A stretch of 64,000 nucleotides of DNA from CAVZTX01 sp963778375 (GTDB taxonomy: Bacteria; Chloroflexota; Ktedonobacteria; Ktedonobacterales; Ktedonobacteraceae), in the NCBI GenBank assembly GCA_963778375.1, contig CAVZTX010000020.1:1-64000 (forward strand), in the 5' to 3' direction. The translations under genes were made by a program, and so were the position numbers. Within the stretch, counting starts at the first letter, position 1. Each line of letters begins with the position of its first letter. Below the pieces are notes generated by a model that saw only the letters and a program-made list of their open reading frames with translations, made no database searches and was not told where the DNA came from. Below are positions 44,091 to 53,010 of the stretch, in pieces.

Positions 44091-44213
44091 TGGTAACCTC
44101 CTCATGGTCCGGTTATGTACACGTTACTAGCACTATACCATATGGACCGTAGTTGGGGTACAGCGGCCTTTGTATCCGACGCGTTTCATTAAGAATGATC
44201 TAAATTCGCCTTC

Positions 44214-44810
44214 TTACCATCCCTCATGATGAATATATTCTTCTTTAGCCTTACGACCTCGTTTGAGCGAAGGTGATGGAGTATCCTGTGCACGATGACC
44301 TATAGGAATCATTCCCACGGGTATCACATCTTGAGGGATACTTAACAAGGCACGCAGTTCTTGCAGTTCTTTCGGTGCAAACCCCACGAACCCTGCGGCC
44401 AGACCTTCATCGACCACAGCCAGCAGCAGGATCATGACGGCACAGCCGATATCCATGTGCCAGTAGGGAACAGGCCACTCTATCTCAGTGCCGTCTTCGT
44501 TCACTTTGTCTGGCTCTTGATAGCGCCGATGGTAGGCAGCTTCGCTGGTGCAGGGAATAATAAGCACGGGAGCTTCAGACACGAAAGGATGAAAACCTTT
44601 GGAGGTGTACTCCTCTTCTTCACAAAGCCTTGCAACAGCTTGTCTGAGGTCGGGGCGCGTCAGTACGATGAACGATTGTCCTTGAGTGAAACCGGCGCTG
44701 GGTGCATGGCTTGCCAGTTCGAGTATGCGCTCAATTACTTCTGGTGCGACCGGTTCGGATGTAAAGTGCCGTACCATGCGCCGCTTTCGTACTACCTCGG
44801 TAAATTCCAT
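44214..44810 (-). CDS. Nitroreductase-family FMN protein
   Basis: 198 residues. The FMN-binding start is typical: RKRRMVRHFTSEPVAPEVIE and ELASHAPSAGFTQGQSFIVL. The segment WHMDIGCAVMILLLAVVDEG, then AAGFVGFAP, is the conserved dimer and cofactor helix. The last 15 residues are basic and end EEYIHHEGW, as in putative F420-linked or BluB-like relatives. It probably uses NAD(P)H or F420H2 to reduce a nitro, quinone or flavin-like substrate. The Nudix gene lies 26 bp upstream on the same strand, so they may be cotranscribed. Confidence 0.85.
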   Translation of the reverse strand: MEFTEVVRKRRMVRHFTSEPVAPEVIERILELASHAPSAGFTQGQSFIVLTRPDLRQAVARLCEEEEYTSKGFHPFVSEAPVLIIPCTSEAAYHRRYQEPDKVNEDGTEIEWPVPYWHMDIGCAVMILLLAVVDEGLAAGFVGFAPKELQELRALLSIPQDVIPVGMIPIGHRAQDTPSPSLKRGRKAKEEYIHHEGW

Positions 44811-44836
44811 TGCCTACTCCCTCATTATGAAAAACT

Positions 44837-45289
44837 TTACTTGCTGCTCAGATAGTCCTTGAGCATCTCTTCACAATCAAAGGCCATGTGACCAAAGACC
44901 TCGCCAGGTTCTTTCCAGCATGGCTTGCCTTCACCCGAGCCATGAGGAGATCCGCTCACAATGGAACCCTTATAAGTGATAGCAACCGCACGAAAGCGGG
45001 GATCACGTTTTAGCGAGGAATAGACACCAACCAGCCCGGTAATGGTAACAGTATACCCAGTCTCCTCATGTGCCTCGCGCAGAACACATTGCTCAACCGT
45101 TTCCCGGTAGCGCACGATACCACCTGGAACGGTATATCCCAGGCCATCCGAACGATCTATCAGCAGGAATTTGCCATCTTGCTCAATAATAATGCCAGCG
45201 CCCAAGAGTGGTGAGATTTGCCCCAGTGTAAGAAGTGCTATGATACGAAAGATGAAGCCCGCCAATATCCCCTTAATCTTCTCTTTCAT
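44837..45289 (-). CDS. Nudix hydrolase
   Basis: 150 residues. The Nudix box GGIVRYRETVEQCVLREAHE then ETGY fits Gx5Ex7REUxEExGU, with the catalytic Glu residues in REAHEE. A hydrophobic N-terminus (IKGILAGFIFRIIALLTLGQ) may anchor or pack the protein against the membrane. It would cleave a nucleoside diphosphate linked to another moiety; the specificity is unknown. The start overlaps the end of the Mrp gene by 17 bp, so translation is probably coupled. Confidence 0.85.
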   Translation of the reverse strand: MKEKIKGILAGFIFRIIALLTLGQISPLLGAGIIIEQDGKFLLIDRSDGLGYTVPGGIVRYRETVEQCVLREAHEETGYTVTITGLVGVYSSLKRDPRFRAVAITYKGSIVSGSPHGSGEGKPCWKEPGEVFGHMAFDCEEMLKDYLSSK

Positions 45290-46178
45290 CCCCGAAACGA
45301 TCTCCCTTCAATGTATCCGATTCATCCTCGACTTCAGATTTTTGTATGTCTTCTACCGATCTTTGCTTTGCTTCCACTGAGAGAACCACTTGCTCAGCCA
45401 TAGCCATAAATGCTAATGAGACTGGCGATTCTGGCATACTCACGACAACCGGTCGCCCTTTGTCTCCGCTCACCGCTGTTGCTGGATCAAGCGGAATAGC
45501 ACCCAGCAGTGGCAGGTCATCAAGTAGAGCACGTGATTCGGGACTCGGCGGGAAAATGTCAACTCGCTCACCACAATGCGGACAGAGAAATCCACTCATA
45601 TTCTGAACCAAACCCAGTACGCGTACCCCAACGTTCTGGAACATTGATAGGGCTTTAGCAGTGTCGATCCGCGCAATATCCTGTGGAGTTGTTACCAGAA
45701 TGGCCCCATCCAGTTGCAATTCTCGACAGAGTGTTGCCTGCGGTTCACCATTACCAGGAGGCAAATCGATAATCAGGTAGTCCAAAGTACCCCAATTCAC
45801 GGTATAAAGCAACTGCCGAATGAGCACACCAAGTACATCAGGAATTGGAGCAACCGCCTGCTCTTCACCAATAAAGAAGCCAACCGACATGACCTTAACG
45901 CCATAGCGCACTAGTGGCTGAAGCATCTGTTCAGGAGCGAGCTTGCTGCTTTGCGCAAGTGGGAGAGTTGCATTCCATCCTCTGCTTTCATTGCGCTTCC
46001 GCACGCCAAGCATCATGGGAACACTTGGTCCATAAGCATCTGCATCCAGCAGACCAACCTGTGCACCGCGTTTTGCTAATGCAACGGCGAGATTGACGCT
46101 GACCGTAGATTTCCCTACTCCACCTTTGCCACTGCCCACAACAAGCAACGCGCCAACTTGATGTATGCGTTTTTGCAA
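45273..46178 (-). CDS. Mrp/NBP35-type P-loop ATPase
   Basis: 301 residues. The deviant Walker A GKGGVGKST is at about 18-26, followed by LLDADAYGPSVPMMLGV and the Walker B-like LIIDLPPGNGE. The conserved NMSGFLCPHCG gives the CxxC that binds a bridging iron-sulfur cluster in ApbC/NBP35 carriers. The usual N-terminal MIP18-like domain is absent. It probably delivers iron-sulfur clusters to target enzymes in the cytosol. The acidic C-terminal tail is unusual. First gene of the Mrp-Nudix-nitroreductase run, with its own promoter. Confidence 0.85.
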   Translation of the reverse strand: MQKRIHQVGALLVVGSGKGGVGKSTVSVNLAVALAKRGAQVGLLDADAYGPSVPMMLGVRKRNESRGWNATLPLAQSSKLAPEQMLQPLVRYGVKVMSVGFFIGEEQAVAPIPDVLGVLIRQLLYTVNWGTLDYLIIDLPPGNGEPQATLCRELQLDGAILVTTPQDIARIDTAKALSMFQNVGVRVLGLVQNMSGFLCPHCGERVDIFPPSPESRALLDDLPLLGAIPLDPATAVSGDKGRPVVVSMPESPVSLAFMAMAEQVVLSVEAKQRSVEDIQKSEVEDESDTLKGDRFGDERED

Positions 46179-46248
46179 GCTCTATTCCCCCTGGCTACCG
46201 AAAATGAGTCTAATACATTGACCTGAACCTGCGGATGAATTCTCTGCT

Positions 46249-46277
46249 AGTATACGGGCACTTTTTGCATTTGGCAA
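46249..46277 (-). promoter_or_regulatory. Promoter of the Mrp gene
   Basis: On the minus strand TTGCCA (46277-46272), 17-bp spacer, TATACT (46254-46249). The leader is about 65 nt. A further TATAAT-like sequence lies around 46319. Confidence 0.6.
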
Positions 46278-46412
46278 GCAGGTTGCATCTCCTCTTGAGA
46301 GGAAATATTGTCTGCTTGTATAATATAGCTAGCAACCGGTCAAACAATCAGCAAGGAGCACAAGAAAAATTATCGAATATCGCAGAGCAAGGAGCAAAAA
46401 AAGAAAAAAAGA

Positions 46413-47222
46413 TCATTGGCTATGTAAAAAGAGCAATGTTTCAATCGCTACTGCGACCCCATCCTCATCATTGCTCAATGTCACGTAATCTGCCGCTGCT
46501 TTAACCTCCCCATGTGCATTACCCATCGCCACCCCGAGACCCGCGAATTGCAGCATCCCAATATCATTATGATTATCGCCAAAGGCCATAATCTCTTCGG
46601 GCGCAATCCGCAGGTCCTCTGCAATAGTTTTCAACGCATTACCCTTTGAGACAGTCGGATGGAGAAACTCCAGGATATCAAATGAAGATTGTGTGACATA
46701 AAGTTGCCCGGCAAAGTGCCTTTCCAGCGCAATGCGCTTCTCCCGCAAGCTACTTGCTTCACCAATCCCCGCCACCTTAATACACGGGCGAGGATAAAGG
46801 CTTGCAACATCCTCAACTTCTATAGGAGGCAAAACCGGTAAGCGATACCAATTGCGAGCACGCGGCGTATCCTTATCAACAAAAACACCTTCGTGCGTGT
46901 GATAAGCCCGGTAAAGAGCAAACTTCCGTAGTATCTCAAGCGTAGGTAGAATATACTCAGTTGGTAGCAGTTTCTCATGCAGAATCGTCCCACTTCCTAT
47001 ATCCGCAATGACCGCCCCATTCTCAATAATCTGTGGCGCGGAAAGTGGTAATCCTGCACACACCGATCGAAGCACGGAAAGCGTCTGCCCTGTCGCAATC
47101 ACGATAACAATACCCCTCTCCGCCGCTTGGCACAATGCCATACGCGTGCGAGGCGTAATCAACTTTTGAGGAGGTGGTGTCAGTAAAGTTCCATCAAGAT
47201 CAATGGCTAACAAACGGTACAT
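46413..47222 (-). CDS. HAD-superfamily (Cof-type) phosphatase
   Basis: 269 residues from the ATG at 47222, which AAGGA precedes at 9 nt; the ATG at 47228 would sit too close. HAD motifs: MYRLLAIDLDGTLL (DxD nucleophile), VIVIATGQT (motif II Thr), the motif III Lys in SKGNALK, and MAFGDNHNDIGML (motif IV). A C2 cap (residues about 85-190) marks the Cof type, which dephosphorylates sugar phosphates or nucleotides such as FMN and PLP. The substrate is not predictable. Alone on its strand. Confidence 0.85.
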   Translation of the reverse strand: MYRLLAIDLDGTLLTPPPQKLITPRTRMALCQAAERGIVIVIATGQTLSVLRSVCAGLPLSAPQIIENGAVIADIGSGTILHEKLLPTEYILPTLEILRKFALYRAYHTHEGVFVDKDTPRARNWYRLPVLPPIEVEDVASLYPRPCIKVAGIGEASSLREKRIALERHFAGQLYVTQSSFDILEFLHPTVSKGNALKTIAEDLRIAPEEIMAFGDNHNDIGMLQFAGLGVAMGNAHGEVKAAADYVTLSNDEDGVAVAIETLLFLHSQ

Positions 47223-47252
47223 GCCCATTATCCTTGACTAACCCTCAAAGTC

Positions 47253-47293
47253 GTAGGGGCCAATTCATCGCGCCCACCGCCGATGTATCGGCC
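47253..47293. repeat. GTAGGGGCCAATTCATCG palindromic repeat
   Basis: Second copy of the 28781 element, CCGATGTATCGGCC at its right. A partial relative (CCACCGATGTATCGGCC) lies near 42522-42538. Confidence 0.75.
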
Positions 47294-47362
47294 TTCGGCT
47301 GGGGCAACCAATCCCGCACTCACCAGCAGTATCCTTCAAAGTGTTTCAGGAAATCAAGCCAA

Positions 47363-47398
47363 GAACACTCAGCAGCATCATAACACTGCTGAGTGTTC
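47363..47398 (-). terminator. Hairpin after kbl
   Basis: GAACACTCAGCAG (47363-47375) and CTGCTGAGTGTTC (47386-47398), a perfect 13-bp stem with a 10-nt loop, 30 bp beyond the kbl stop. No strong T tract follows on the minus strand. Confidence 0.65.
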
Positions 47399-47427
47399 AA
47401 AGAATGGCCTTGCTAGCAGGTCTTCGA

Positions 47428-48606
47428 TTAGATGATGTGTAACTCTTTGCCTACCTTCTCAAAAATGTTGAGGGCCTTTGAGAGCTCGTCGCGGGTATGA
47501 ATGGCTGTGACGATAGTGCGTACGCGACATTTATCAATGGGTACCGTGGGGTAGACAATACCCTGGGCAAAGACGCCTTCCTGGAAGAGGCGCTTGCTGA
47601 ACTGCATAGCAAGTGCACCTTCACCCACAATAACAGGCGTGATTGGCGTCTCGCTCCGTCCAGTATTGAAGCCTAGTTGTTCAAGACCGCGCTTGAAGAA
47701 ATGGGTGTTCTCCCACAGGCGCTCAACAAGGCTGTTGTCTTCTTCCAGCAGTTCAATAGCAGCTATGCAGGTAGCGACGACAGAAGGTGGATGTGATGTG
47801 CTAAAAAGAACTGGCCGTGCTCGCTGTAGCAAGAAATCGCGTACATCCTGGCTACAGGCAACATAACCACCTAACGCGCCGATGCCTTTAGAAAGGGTAC
47901 CAATTTGCAAGGCTACACGTCCATCCAGGCCAAAATGGTTGACGGTACCACGTCCATTTTTACCGAGGACGCCGCTTGAATGAGCGTCGTCCACCATCAC
48001 AAACGCGCCAAATTCTTCGGCCAGTTCAACGATCTCTGGTAGAGGAGCAATATCACCATCCATGCTGAAGACGCCATCCGTGACGACCATGACCTTGTTT
48101 GCGTCTCGAGACTCTTCTAGCACCCGGCGCAAGCCAGCCATATCCTTGTGTGGATAAATCTTGCGTGGTGATTTACACAGGCGAATACCGTCAATAATGC
48201 TCGCATGATTCAACTCATCGCTGATAATCATGTCGCCTTCCTGCATCAAAGCGGAGATGACTCCAAGGTTGGTTGCATAACCGGACTGGATGGTCAGAGA
48301 GGCTTCAGTATGCTTGAAACGAGCCAGTTTCTCTTCGAGTTCATTATGTAAGGTCATTGTACCTGCTATTGTCCGAACAGAGCCTGATCCAACCCCGTAC
48401 TGCTCTATCGCTTTAATGGCGGCTTTCCGTAAGCGCGGATGGACGGTTAGTCCGAGATAGTTATTCGAGGAAAGGGTAATTACTTCGTGACCATCTATGA
48501 CGACGGTTGCCTTCTGTTCGGTCTCCAGAACTCGCGGGAGATGGAAGATGCCCTTTTCACGGAGCGCGTCCAACTCCCCCTTCACATATTGTTGCAGCTT
48601 ATCCAT
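47428..48606 (-). CDS. kbl: Glycine C-acetyltransferase (2-amino-3-ketobutyrate CoA ligase)
   Basis: 392 residues of the alpha-oxoamine synthase family. SSNNYLGLTVHPRLRKAAIK and GVGSGSVRTIAGTMTLHNEL open the PLP fold; MVDDAHSSGVLGKNGRGT carries the cofactor Asp and His; and the Schiff-base Lys lies in GTLSKGIGALGGYVA. It cleaves 2-amino-3-ketobutyrate with CoA to glycine and acetyl-CoA, the second step of threonine breakdown. The threonine dehydrogenase gene directly upstream on the same strand confirms this over other family members such as BioF. A good GGAGG precedes the ATG. Confidence 0.92.
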   Translation of the reverse strand: MDKLQQYVKGELDALREKGIFHLPRVLETEQKATVVIDGHEVITLSSNNYLGLTVHPRLRKAAIKAIEQYGVGSGSVRTIAGTMTLHNELEEKLARFKHTEASLTIQSGYATNLGVISALMQEGDMIISDELNHASIIDGIRLCKSPRKIYPHKDMAGLRRVLEESRDANKVMVVTDGVFSMDGDIAPLPEIVELAEEFGAFVMVDDAHSSGVLGKNGRGTVNHFGLDGRVALQIGTLSKGIGALGGYVACSQDVRDFLLQRARPVLFSTSHPPSVVATCIAAIELLEEDNSLVERLWENTHFFKRGLEQLGFNTGRSETPITPVIVGEGALAMQFSKRLFQEGVFAQGIVYPTVPIDKCRVRTIVTAIHTRDELSKALNIFEKVGKELHII

Positions 48607-48666
48607 CGTTCCTCCTGTCTCTGATCAGGGTAGTCGCAAACCCTACCCCTACTATCAATAGGTGTA

Positions 48667-49707
48667 TCAAAAGGTCAGCACAATTTTCCCACAATCGCCA
48701 GCCTTCATGATCTCCATAGCTTCATGAATCCGGTCGAAAGGGAGAGTATGCGTAATCACTTGTTTCAGATCTAGTCGGCCGGTTTCTAGTATTCGACGTG
48801 TGCGGTACCAGGTATCGAAGATACGACGGCCAGAGATACCGAACACGGTTGCGCCTTTGAAGATAATATCGTCGGCAAGGTCAAGTTCGACCATGCGCGA
48901 GGGAATGCCAAGCAGCGAGACACGCCCCCCGTTACGCAGGGCCTTGAACCCCTGCCGAATGGCTTGTGGATGCCCCGACATTTCCAGCACGACATCAACG
49001 CCGAGGCCATCGGTGACCTCAAGAATCTTCTGGACTGGATCAACTTCACGCGGGTCAAGCAAGTAATCTGCCCCCATCTTCCTCGCGATATCGAGCCGCA
49101 GGTGATTCGGTTCAATGGCGAAGATATCGCTGGAACCCGACGTACGAGCGAGACCTACTGCCCATAAACCAATTGGCCCGCACCCGATGACCGCTACCGT
49201 CATTTCAGCGATTTCGCCTGCATAGGTAGCGTGTACGGCGTTGCCAAAGGGCTCCTGGATGGATGCTACATGGTGATCAATTTCTTTGCCTGTCTTCCAG
49301 GCGACGCTTTCGGGGATTGCGATATATTCCGCGAATGCGCCATCGCGATCGACGCCGAGAATTTGGACATTTCGGCAGACATTAGCCTGACCTGTACGAC
49401 ACTGGTAACAGTGCCCACACGTAATATGGGTCTCTGCCGCGATAAAGTCGCCAGGAGCGACGGTGGTAACTTCTTCTCCCACCTCCACGATTTCACCGGC
49501 GAACTCGTGGCCAAAGATGCGCGGAGTCTTCATCCGACTTTGTGCCCACGCATCCCAATCATAAATGTGCATGTCTGTCCCACAGATAGAGGCGGCTTTG
49601 ACTTGTACGAGCACGTCACGCGGGCCAATTTGAGGAATATCAACCAGGGCAACCGTTGCCCCAGGCGCTGCCTCAGCTTTGAGGACCGCCTTCATTTTTC
49701 CATTCAT
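48667..49707 (-). CDS. tdh: L-threonine 3-dehydrogenase
   Basis: 346 residues from the ATG at 49707 (GGAGG 10 nt upstream), MNGKMKAVLKAEAAPGATVA. Zinc-dependent medium-chain dehydrogenase: catalytic zinc ligands in SICGTDMHIYDWD and FGHEFAGEIVEVG, the structural-zinc Cys set in CGHCYQCRTGQANVC, and the NAD Rossmann motif VIGCGPIGLWAVGLA. SICGTDxHIYxWDxWA is diagnostic of Tdh. It oxidises threonine to 2-amino-3-ketobutyrate, which Kbl then cleaves. Operon order tdh-kbl with a 60-bp gap. Confidence 0.92.
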   Translation of the reverse strand: MNGKMKAVLKAEAAPGATVALVDIPQIGPRDVLVQVKAASICGTDMHIYDWDAWAQSRMKTPRIFGHEFAGEIVEVGEEVTTVAPGDFIAAETHITCGHCYQCRTGQANVCRNVQILGVDRDGAFAEYIAIPESVAWKTGKEIDHHVASIQEPFGNAVHATYAGEIAEMTVAVIGCGPIGLWAVGLARTSGSSDIFAIEPNHLRLDIARKMGADYLLDPREVDPVQKILEVTDGLGVDVVLEMSGHPQAIRQGFKALRNGGRVSLLGIPSRMVELDLADDIIFKGATVFGISGRRIFDTWYRTRRILETGRLDLKQVITHTLPFDRIHEAMEIMKAGDCGKIVLTF

Positions 49708-49750
49708 TCTGTTCAATACCTCCACGAATGGTATTTGATACACTGATGTT

Positions 49751-49779
49751 ATTATGCGTCCTACCAGCGATGATTGCAA
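49751..49779 (-). promoter_or_regulatory. Promoter of tdh-kbl
   Basis: Minus strand TTGCAA (49779-49774), 17-bp spacer, CATAAT (49756-49751). It lies in the divergent gap with the redoxin-like gene. Confidence 0.55.
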
Positions 49780-49879
49780 GGAGCACAGTTTACGAGCAAA
49801 GCAAATCATAATCCCGATGCGGTACAATTTCTAATAACAATATTGCTTCACATGTACGCTTGAAGCCAGCGAGGAGATT

Positions 49880-50440
49880 ATGTCAAACCCAAACCTAACA
49901 CGACTTGAAGTCGGCCAGGTTATTCCAGCCTTTACACTGCCAGGAGCTGATGGTATGCCCCATAGTCCTTGGGACTATAAGCAGCGCGAGCATCTCTTGT
50001 TACTCTTTACACGTAGTTCGACGACAAGCGAGACACATGGCCTTTTACGGGCATTTGCGCAGCGGCATGCCAGCTTTCGAGAGGAAGAATGCTCAATACT
50101 GGCAATCTCACCCGATACAGTAGTTGCCAATCTCGGTACTCAGGAACAGTTTCACTTGCCATTTGCCTTACTAGCTGATCCTAAGCATCAGGTTCGTTTA
50201 CGTTACCTTGGACAAACAATAGATGCATCAGAGGCAAACACAAACTTCCCCTCTTCACTCAACTGCACCACCCCTACTGATACCAAGCTATCTCAAGCTT
50301 CTTTCCCTGTAAGTTTTGTCCTGGCGGATAGGTATAGTGCGCTTTACCAGATGTGGATAGCCGAAAATGAGGCTGACCTGCCACCTATTGAGGAGCTACT
50401 GGAGTCGTTGTACTATCTTAATAAGTTGTGTACGCCGTAG
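49880..50440 (+). CDS. Redoxin-like protein without a peroxidatic cysteine
   Basis: 186 residues with GAGGAG before the ATG. LEVGQVIPAFTLPGADGMPH opens like AhpC/TSA peroxiredoxins, and LLLLFTRSSTTSETHGLLRA corresponds to the strand-helix that normally holds the T-x-x-C motif; here the position is Ser/Thr-rich and no Cys is present. The later FALLADPKHQVRLRYL and FPVSFVLADRYSALYQMW also fit the fold. The only Cys residues lie elsewhere (ECSILAI, NCTTPT, LCTP). It cannot work as a normal peroxiredoxin; a structural or noncanonical redox role is possible. Confidence 0.65.
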   Translation: MSNPNLTRLEVGQVIPAFTLPGADGMPHSPWDYKQREHLLLLFTRSSTTSETHGLLRAFAQRHASFREEECSILAISPDTVVANLGTQEQFHLPFALLADPKHQVRLRYLGQTIDASEANTNFPSSLNCTTPTDTKLSQASFPVSFVLADRYSALYQMWIAENEADLPPIEELLESLYYLNKLCTP

Positions 50441-50461
50441 AAATGGTAGTATAGTGACTAT

Positions 50462-51253
50462 ATGAAGTCAAGAGGATTGGGCATACTCTGGTTATTTTTA
50501 TTTGGCGCGATTCTTGGTACAGCTCTGGATGCCGTACATGTTCATAGTGGAGTTGAACACTACCCCATGCCCATACTTTTCGGGTTGGCGTGGTGGGTGC
50601 CTTTGCTTTTTGGTGCAGCGACTGTGGCCATTGGGTACTCGCATTCAATGGTTGATCCCTTACTTCATCACGAGCGACCATCACATCGGCTTTCAAGTAG
50701 CTTCGGCGAACTGACATGGGTAGTGCTTGTCTACCTGATTTGTGCGAGTCCGCTTGAGTCCATCATAAAGGCAGGACTGATTTTCCTTATCTATTTCAAT
50801 TTCTGGCTACTGGTAGGAAGCGGCTGGCAAAACTTATTGCTCTCGCTTGTCACGGCGATTACGGGCACCCTGATTGAGATGATACTGGTGGCAGCGGGTA
50901 CATTCTCCTATCTTCATCCCGATATACTCGGCATTCCTTATTGGCTGCCTTTTATCTATGCATGCGCATCTTTAGCGGTGGGAGACTTGGGTAGGTCTTT
51001 ATGTCTTTTTCTCAAAGAGGTACCTCAGACCTTTAGCTTCCTTGTTCAGTATCCTGATCTTTATTGCGAGCACTGGGGTCGCGAGAGGTCATTGGTTGGA
51101 CCGGGCTGGTGCTCGATGAGTGGCCTCGCTGTATATCGGCATCTCGATCACCCATGCCAGTTTGAGGTTCGGAGGGATTGCGTCCACCGAGATTTCCTTG
51201 AGCGTTACGGTCGATGGTATTGCCAGCATTGGTTGTCAGGTCGCGGTTGGTGA
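50462..51253 (+). CDS. INSIG-like membrane protein with an abnormal C-terminal extension
   Basis: 263 residues. Residues 1-180 contain about five or six membrane segments: ILWLFLFGAILGTALDAVHV, FGLAWWVPLLFGAATVAIGY, LTWVVLVYLICASPLESIIK, and ILGIPYWLPFIYACASLAVG. HVHSGVEHYPMPILFG followed by YLHPDILGIPYWLP resembles, from memory, bacterial INSIG-domain proteins, though I hold this loosely. The last 70 or so residues (from about FLVQYPDLYC) are soluble and read antisense through the convergent hydrophilin-like gene, so the original stop codon near 51030 was probably lost. No function can be assigned. Confidence 0.5.
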   Translation: MKSRGLGILWLFLFGAILGTALDAVHVHSGVEHYPMPILFGLAWWVPLLFGAATVAIGYSHSMVDPLLHHERPSHRLSSSFGELTWVVLVYLICASPLESIIKAGLIFLIYFNFWLLVGSGWQNLLLSLVTAITGTLIEMILVAAGTFSYLHPDILGIPYWLPFIYACASLAVGDLGRSLCLFLKEVPQTFSFLVQYPDLYCEHWGRERSLVGPGWCSMSGLAVYRHLDHPCQFEVRRDCVHRDFLERYGRWYCQHWLSGRGW

Positions 51254-51596
51254 CGTTCCCGCGATCTGTCGGGCTACCACCGCCTGCTGAGCTTCTGGCG
51301 GTAGAGCCACCTGCGTCTACGGTGCTGTTGCTGGTGCTCATACCTCCTGGAGCTATTCCTGTACCTACACCACCGCTCGGTATGGTGCCACCACCGACAG
51401 TACCCATGTCACGGTCCGTGGTTGTACCTCTACTCGGCATCATACCGCTACCAACACCGCCTTCGGCGCTTGTATCGCGATCTGCTGCCATACCACTACC
51501 CTTAGTAGTGCCAGTGCTTCGCTCCTGGCCAATCATTTTATTGTAGTCTTTGTCATTCTCCGAGTTCTGTGTAGGGTTTTGGTCTTGATCTGCCAT
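51033..51596 (-). CDS. Hydrophilin-like Gly/Ser/Thr-rich protein
   Basis: 187 residues with AAAGGAAA before the ATG. Nearly free of hydrophobic or aromatic residues and without Cys or Trp: KDYNKMIGQERSTGTTKGSG at the front, then repeats of GGV/GTG, TDRD and NRDLTTN. Composition suggests a disordered, desiccation- or stress-related hydrophilin, as found in spore-forming and drought-tolerant bacteria. The function is inference from composition. It is convergent with, and overlapped by, the membrane-protein gene over 221 bp. The BON gene on the same strand lies 200 bp upstream. Confidence 0.6.
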   Translation of the reverse strand: MADQDQNPTQNSENDKDYNKMIGQERSTGTTKGSGMAADRDTSAEGGVGSGMMPSRGTTTDRDMGTVGGGTIPSGGVGTGIAPGGMSTSNSTVDAGGSTARSSAGGGSPTDRGNVTNRDLTTNAGNTIDRNAQGNLGGRNPSEPQTGMGDRDADIQRGHSSSTSPVQPMTSRDPSARNKDQDTEQGS

Positions 51597-51798
51597 GTTT
51601 CTATTTTTCCTTTCGATGCTGCTTTGCTATGTACTTACCTGGCTTTTCTTATCATAGCATAGGAGTCCCTACTTAAGTCTAGAAATAAAGCACTACAACG
51701 AGAAAACTTATGATTTTCTAATTTACCTTATTGGTAGCAGCTATGTGGCTTGCGTCAACAAAGCTCACTGCCAATAAGCAAATGACTTCTCTTATGCT

Positions 51799-52800
51799 CT
51801 ATTTTGTGTGTCTTATGTATTTACCAGGTACCTTATCTTTCGCTTCGCCGCCTTCGGCAGAGGACATAATGTTGAGGATGTTGGCTTTGGGATCGACCAG
51901 GAGATCGTTGATTACAGAGCGAACGCCGGGAAAGTTTTGGGCTATTTCGACTGCCGCGGCTTTTTGCTGGCCGTTGTGTACTGCACCGCTGAGGCGGACG
52001 ACTCCTAGACGAGGGTAGACACCGATGGGGAGATCGCGAGTACGGGGGTCTTGACCCAGAGCCATACCAAGATCAGCAGCCAGTCTATCATCGCCAACGA
52101 GGTTATTTTTGATCTCCAACAAGCCTTGCACACCTAGCACTTGATCTCGCACGATATCGCCGCGAAGTGCACTGGAGATGTTGCCATCGAGATAGAGTAC
52201 GCCATCAAGTACGCGTGCGGTAATGCCTTTCATATCAACATGTAGCGGGGTCAGGTCAAAAATGATAGCTTCGACCTCTTGTTGGAGGACGCTGTCAGAT
52301 CGATAGGGAGGTAATGTGTTGAATATGGCATCGGGAATACTAACTCTTACCTGCTCGGTCTCTAAGGAGGTAACATATTCCACGTGAATCAATGTATCTT
52401 GTGCTTGACGCAAATTATGGGCTACAAGGTAGACCAGTTCACCACTATCAGGCTGCACTGCTACGAGCATCAGTGGGCCTTTATTCGTGGAATCAGCACG
52501 TACTACCATAGTTTTGTTATCGAGGAGTGCACCGCCAGTTTCCGATGTGCTTGGGGCTAGTAGCTCGTCCCGTTTGACGCGGAGTGTGATGCCCTCGCCG
52601 GATGCCTTAATGACGGTATCAAAGGGAAGGTTTACGGTTCTTCCAAAGAATCGGCCCTGTTTCACGCCTATGGAGGTGAGGCGTCGGGTCGAGGGATCAA
52701 AATTGGTGTGTACCAGGATACCTTCTTCACCACCAGAGTAAATGACTTTACTGCCAAGGTGGAATTTCTGCATTTCGGAGACCAAGGTTGCTTTGTTCAT
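51799..52800 (-). CDS. PRC-barrel-like plus double BON-domain protein
   Basis: 333 residues from the ATG at 52800 (GAGG 9 nt upstream); an ATG at 52815 is also in frame. The N-terminus (FHLGSKVIYSGGEEGILVHT ... IGVKQGRFFGRTVNLPFDTV) is a PRC-barrel-like beta domain. Two BON domains follow, LQQEVEAIIFDLTPLHVDMK ... GVLYLDGNISSALRGDIVRD and MALGQDPRTRDLPIGVYPRLG ... VVRLSGAVHNGQQKAAAVEI. BON domains bind lipids or polysaccharides in envelope-linked proteins. No signal peptide, so it may act at the inner face of the membrane. Relatives of this design are common in Chloroflexota. Confidence 0.75.
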   Translation of the reverse strand: MNKATLVSEMQKFHLGSKVIYSGGEEGILVHTNFDPSTRRLTSIGVKQGRFFGRTVNLPFDTVIKASGEGITLRVKRDELLAPSTSETGGALLDNKTMVVRADSTNKGPLMLVAVQPDSGELVYLVAHNLRQAQDTLIHVEYVTSLETEQVRVSIPDAIFNTLPPYRSDSVLQQEVEAIIFDLTPLHVDMKGITARVLDGVLYLDGNISSALRGDIVRDQVLGVQGLLEIKNNLVGDDRLAADLGMALGQDPRTRDLPIGVYPRLGVVRLSGAVHNGQQKAAAVEIAQNFPGVRSVINDLLVDPKANILNIMSSAEGGEAKDKVPGKYIRHTK

Positions 52801-53010
52801 GTGTTTCAACCTCATGCTTCATAAATAATTTTCTGGGCAAGGTTCTTACGCCCTTTAAAGAAAGTGTAGCACGTTCGTGTTGTGTGTGACAAGCGAATAA
52901 TCTGAAACCACTCATACATCCGAAGCTACGAAATCGATCTCGGTTCAAATGCCACTTCAGTTCTTAAGAGAATGACATCCCCACTGAGCCATCTAGCTTG
53001 CTTGACTGAG

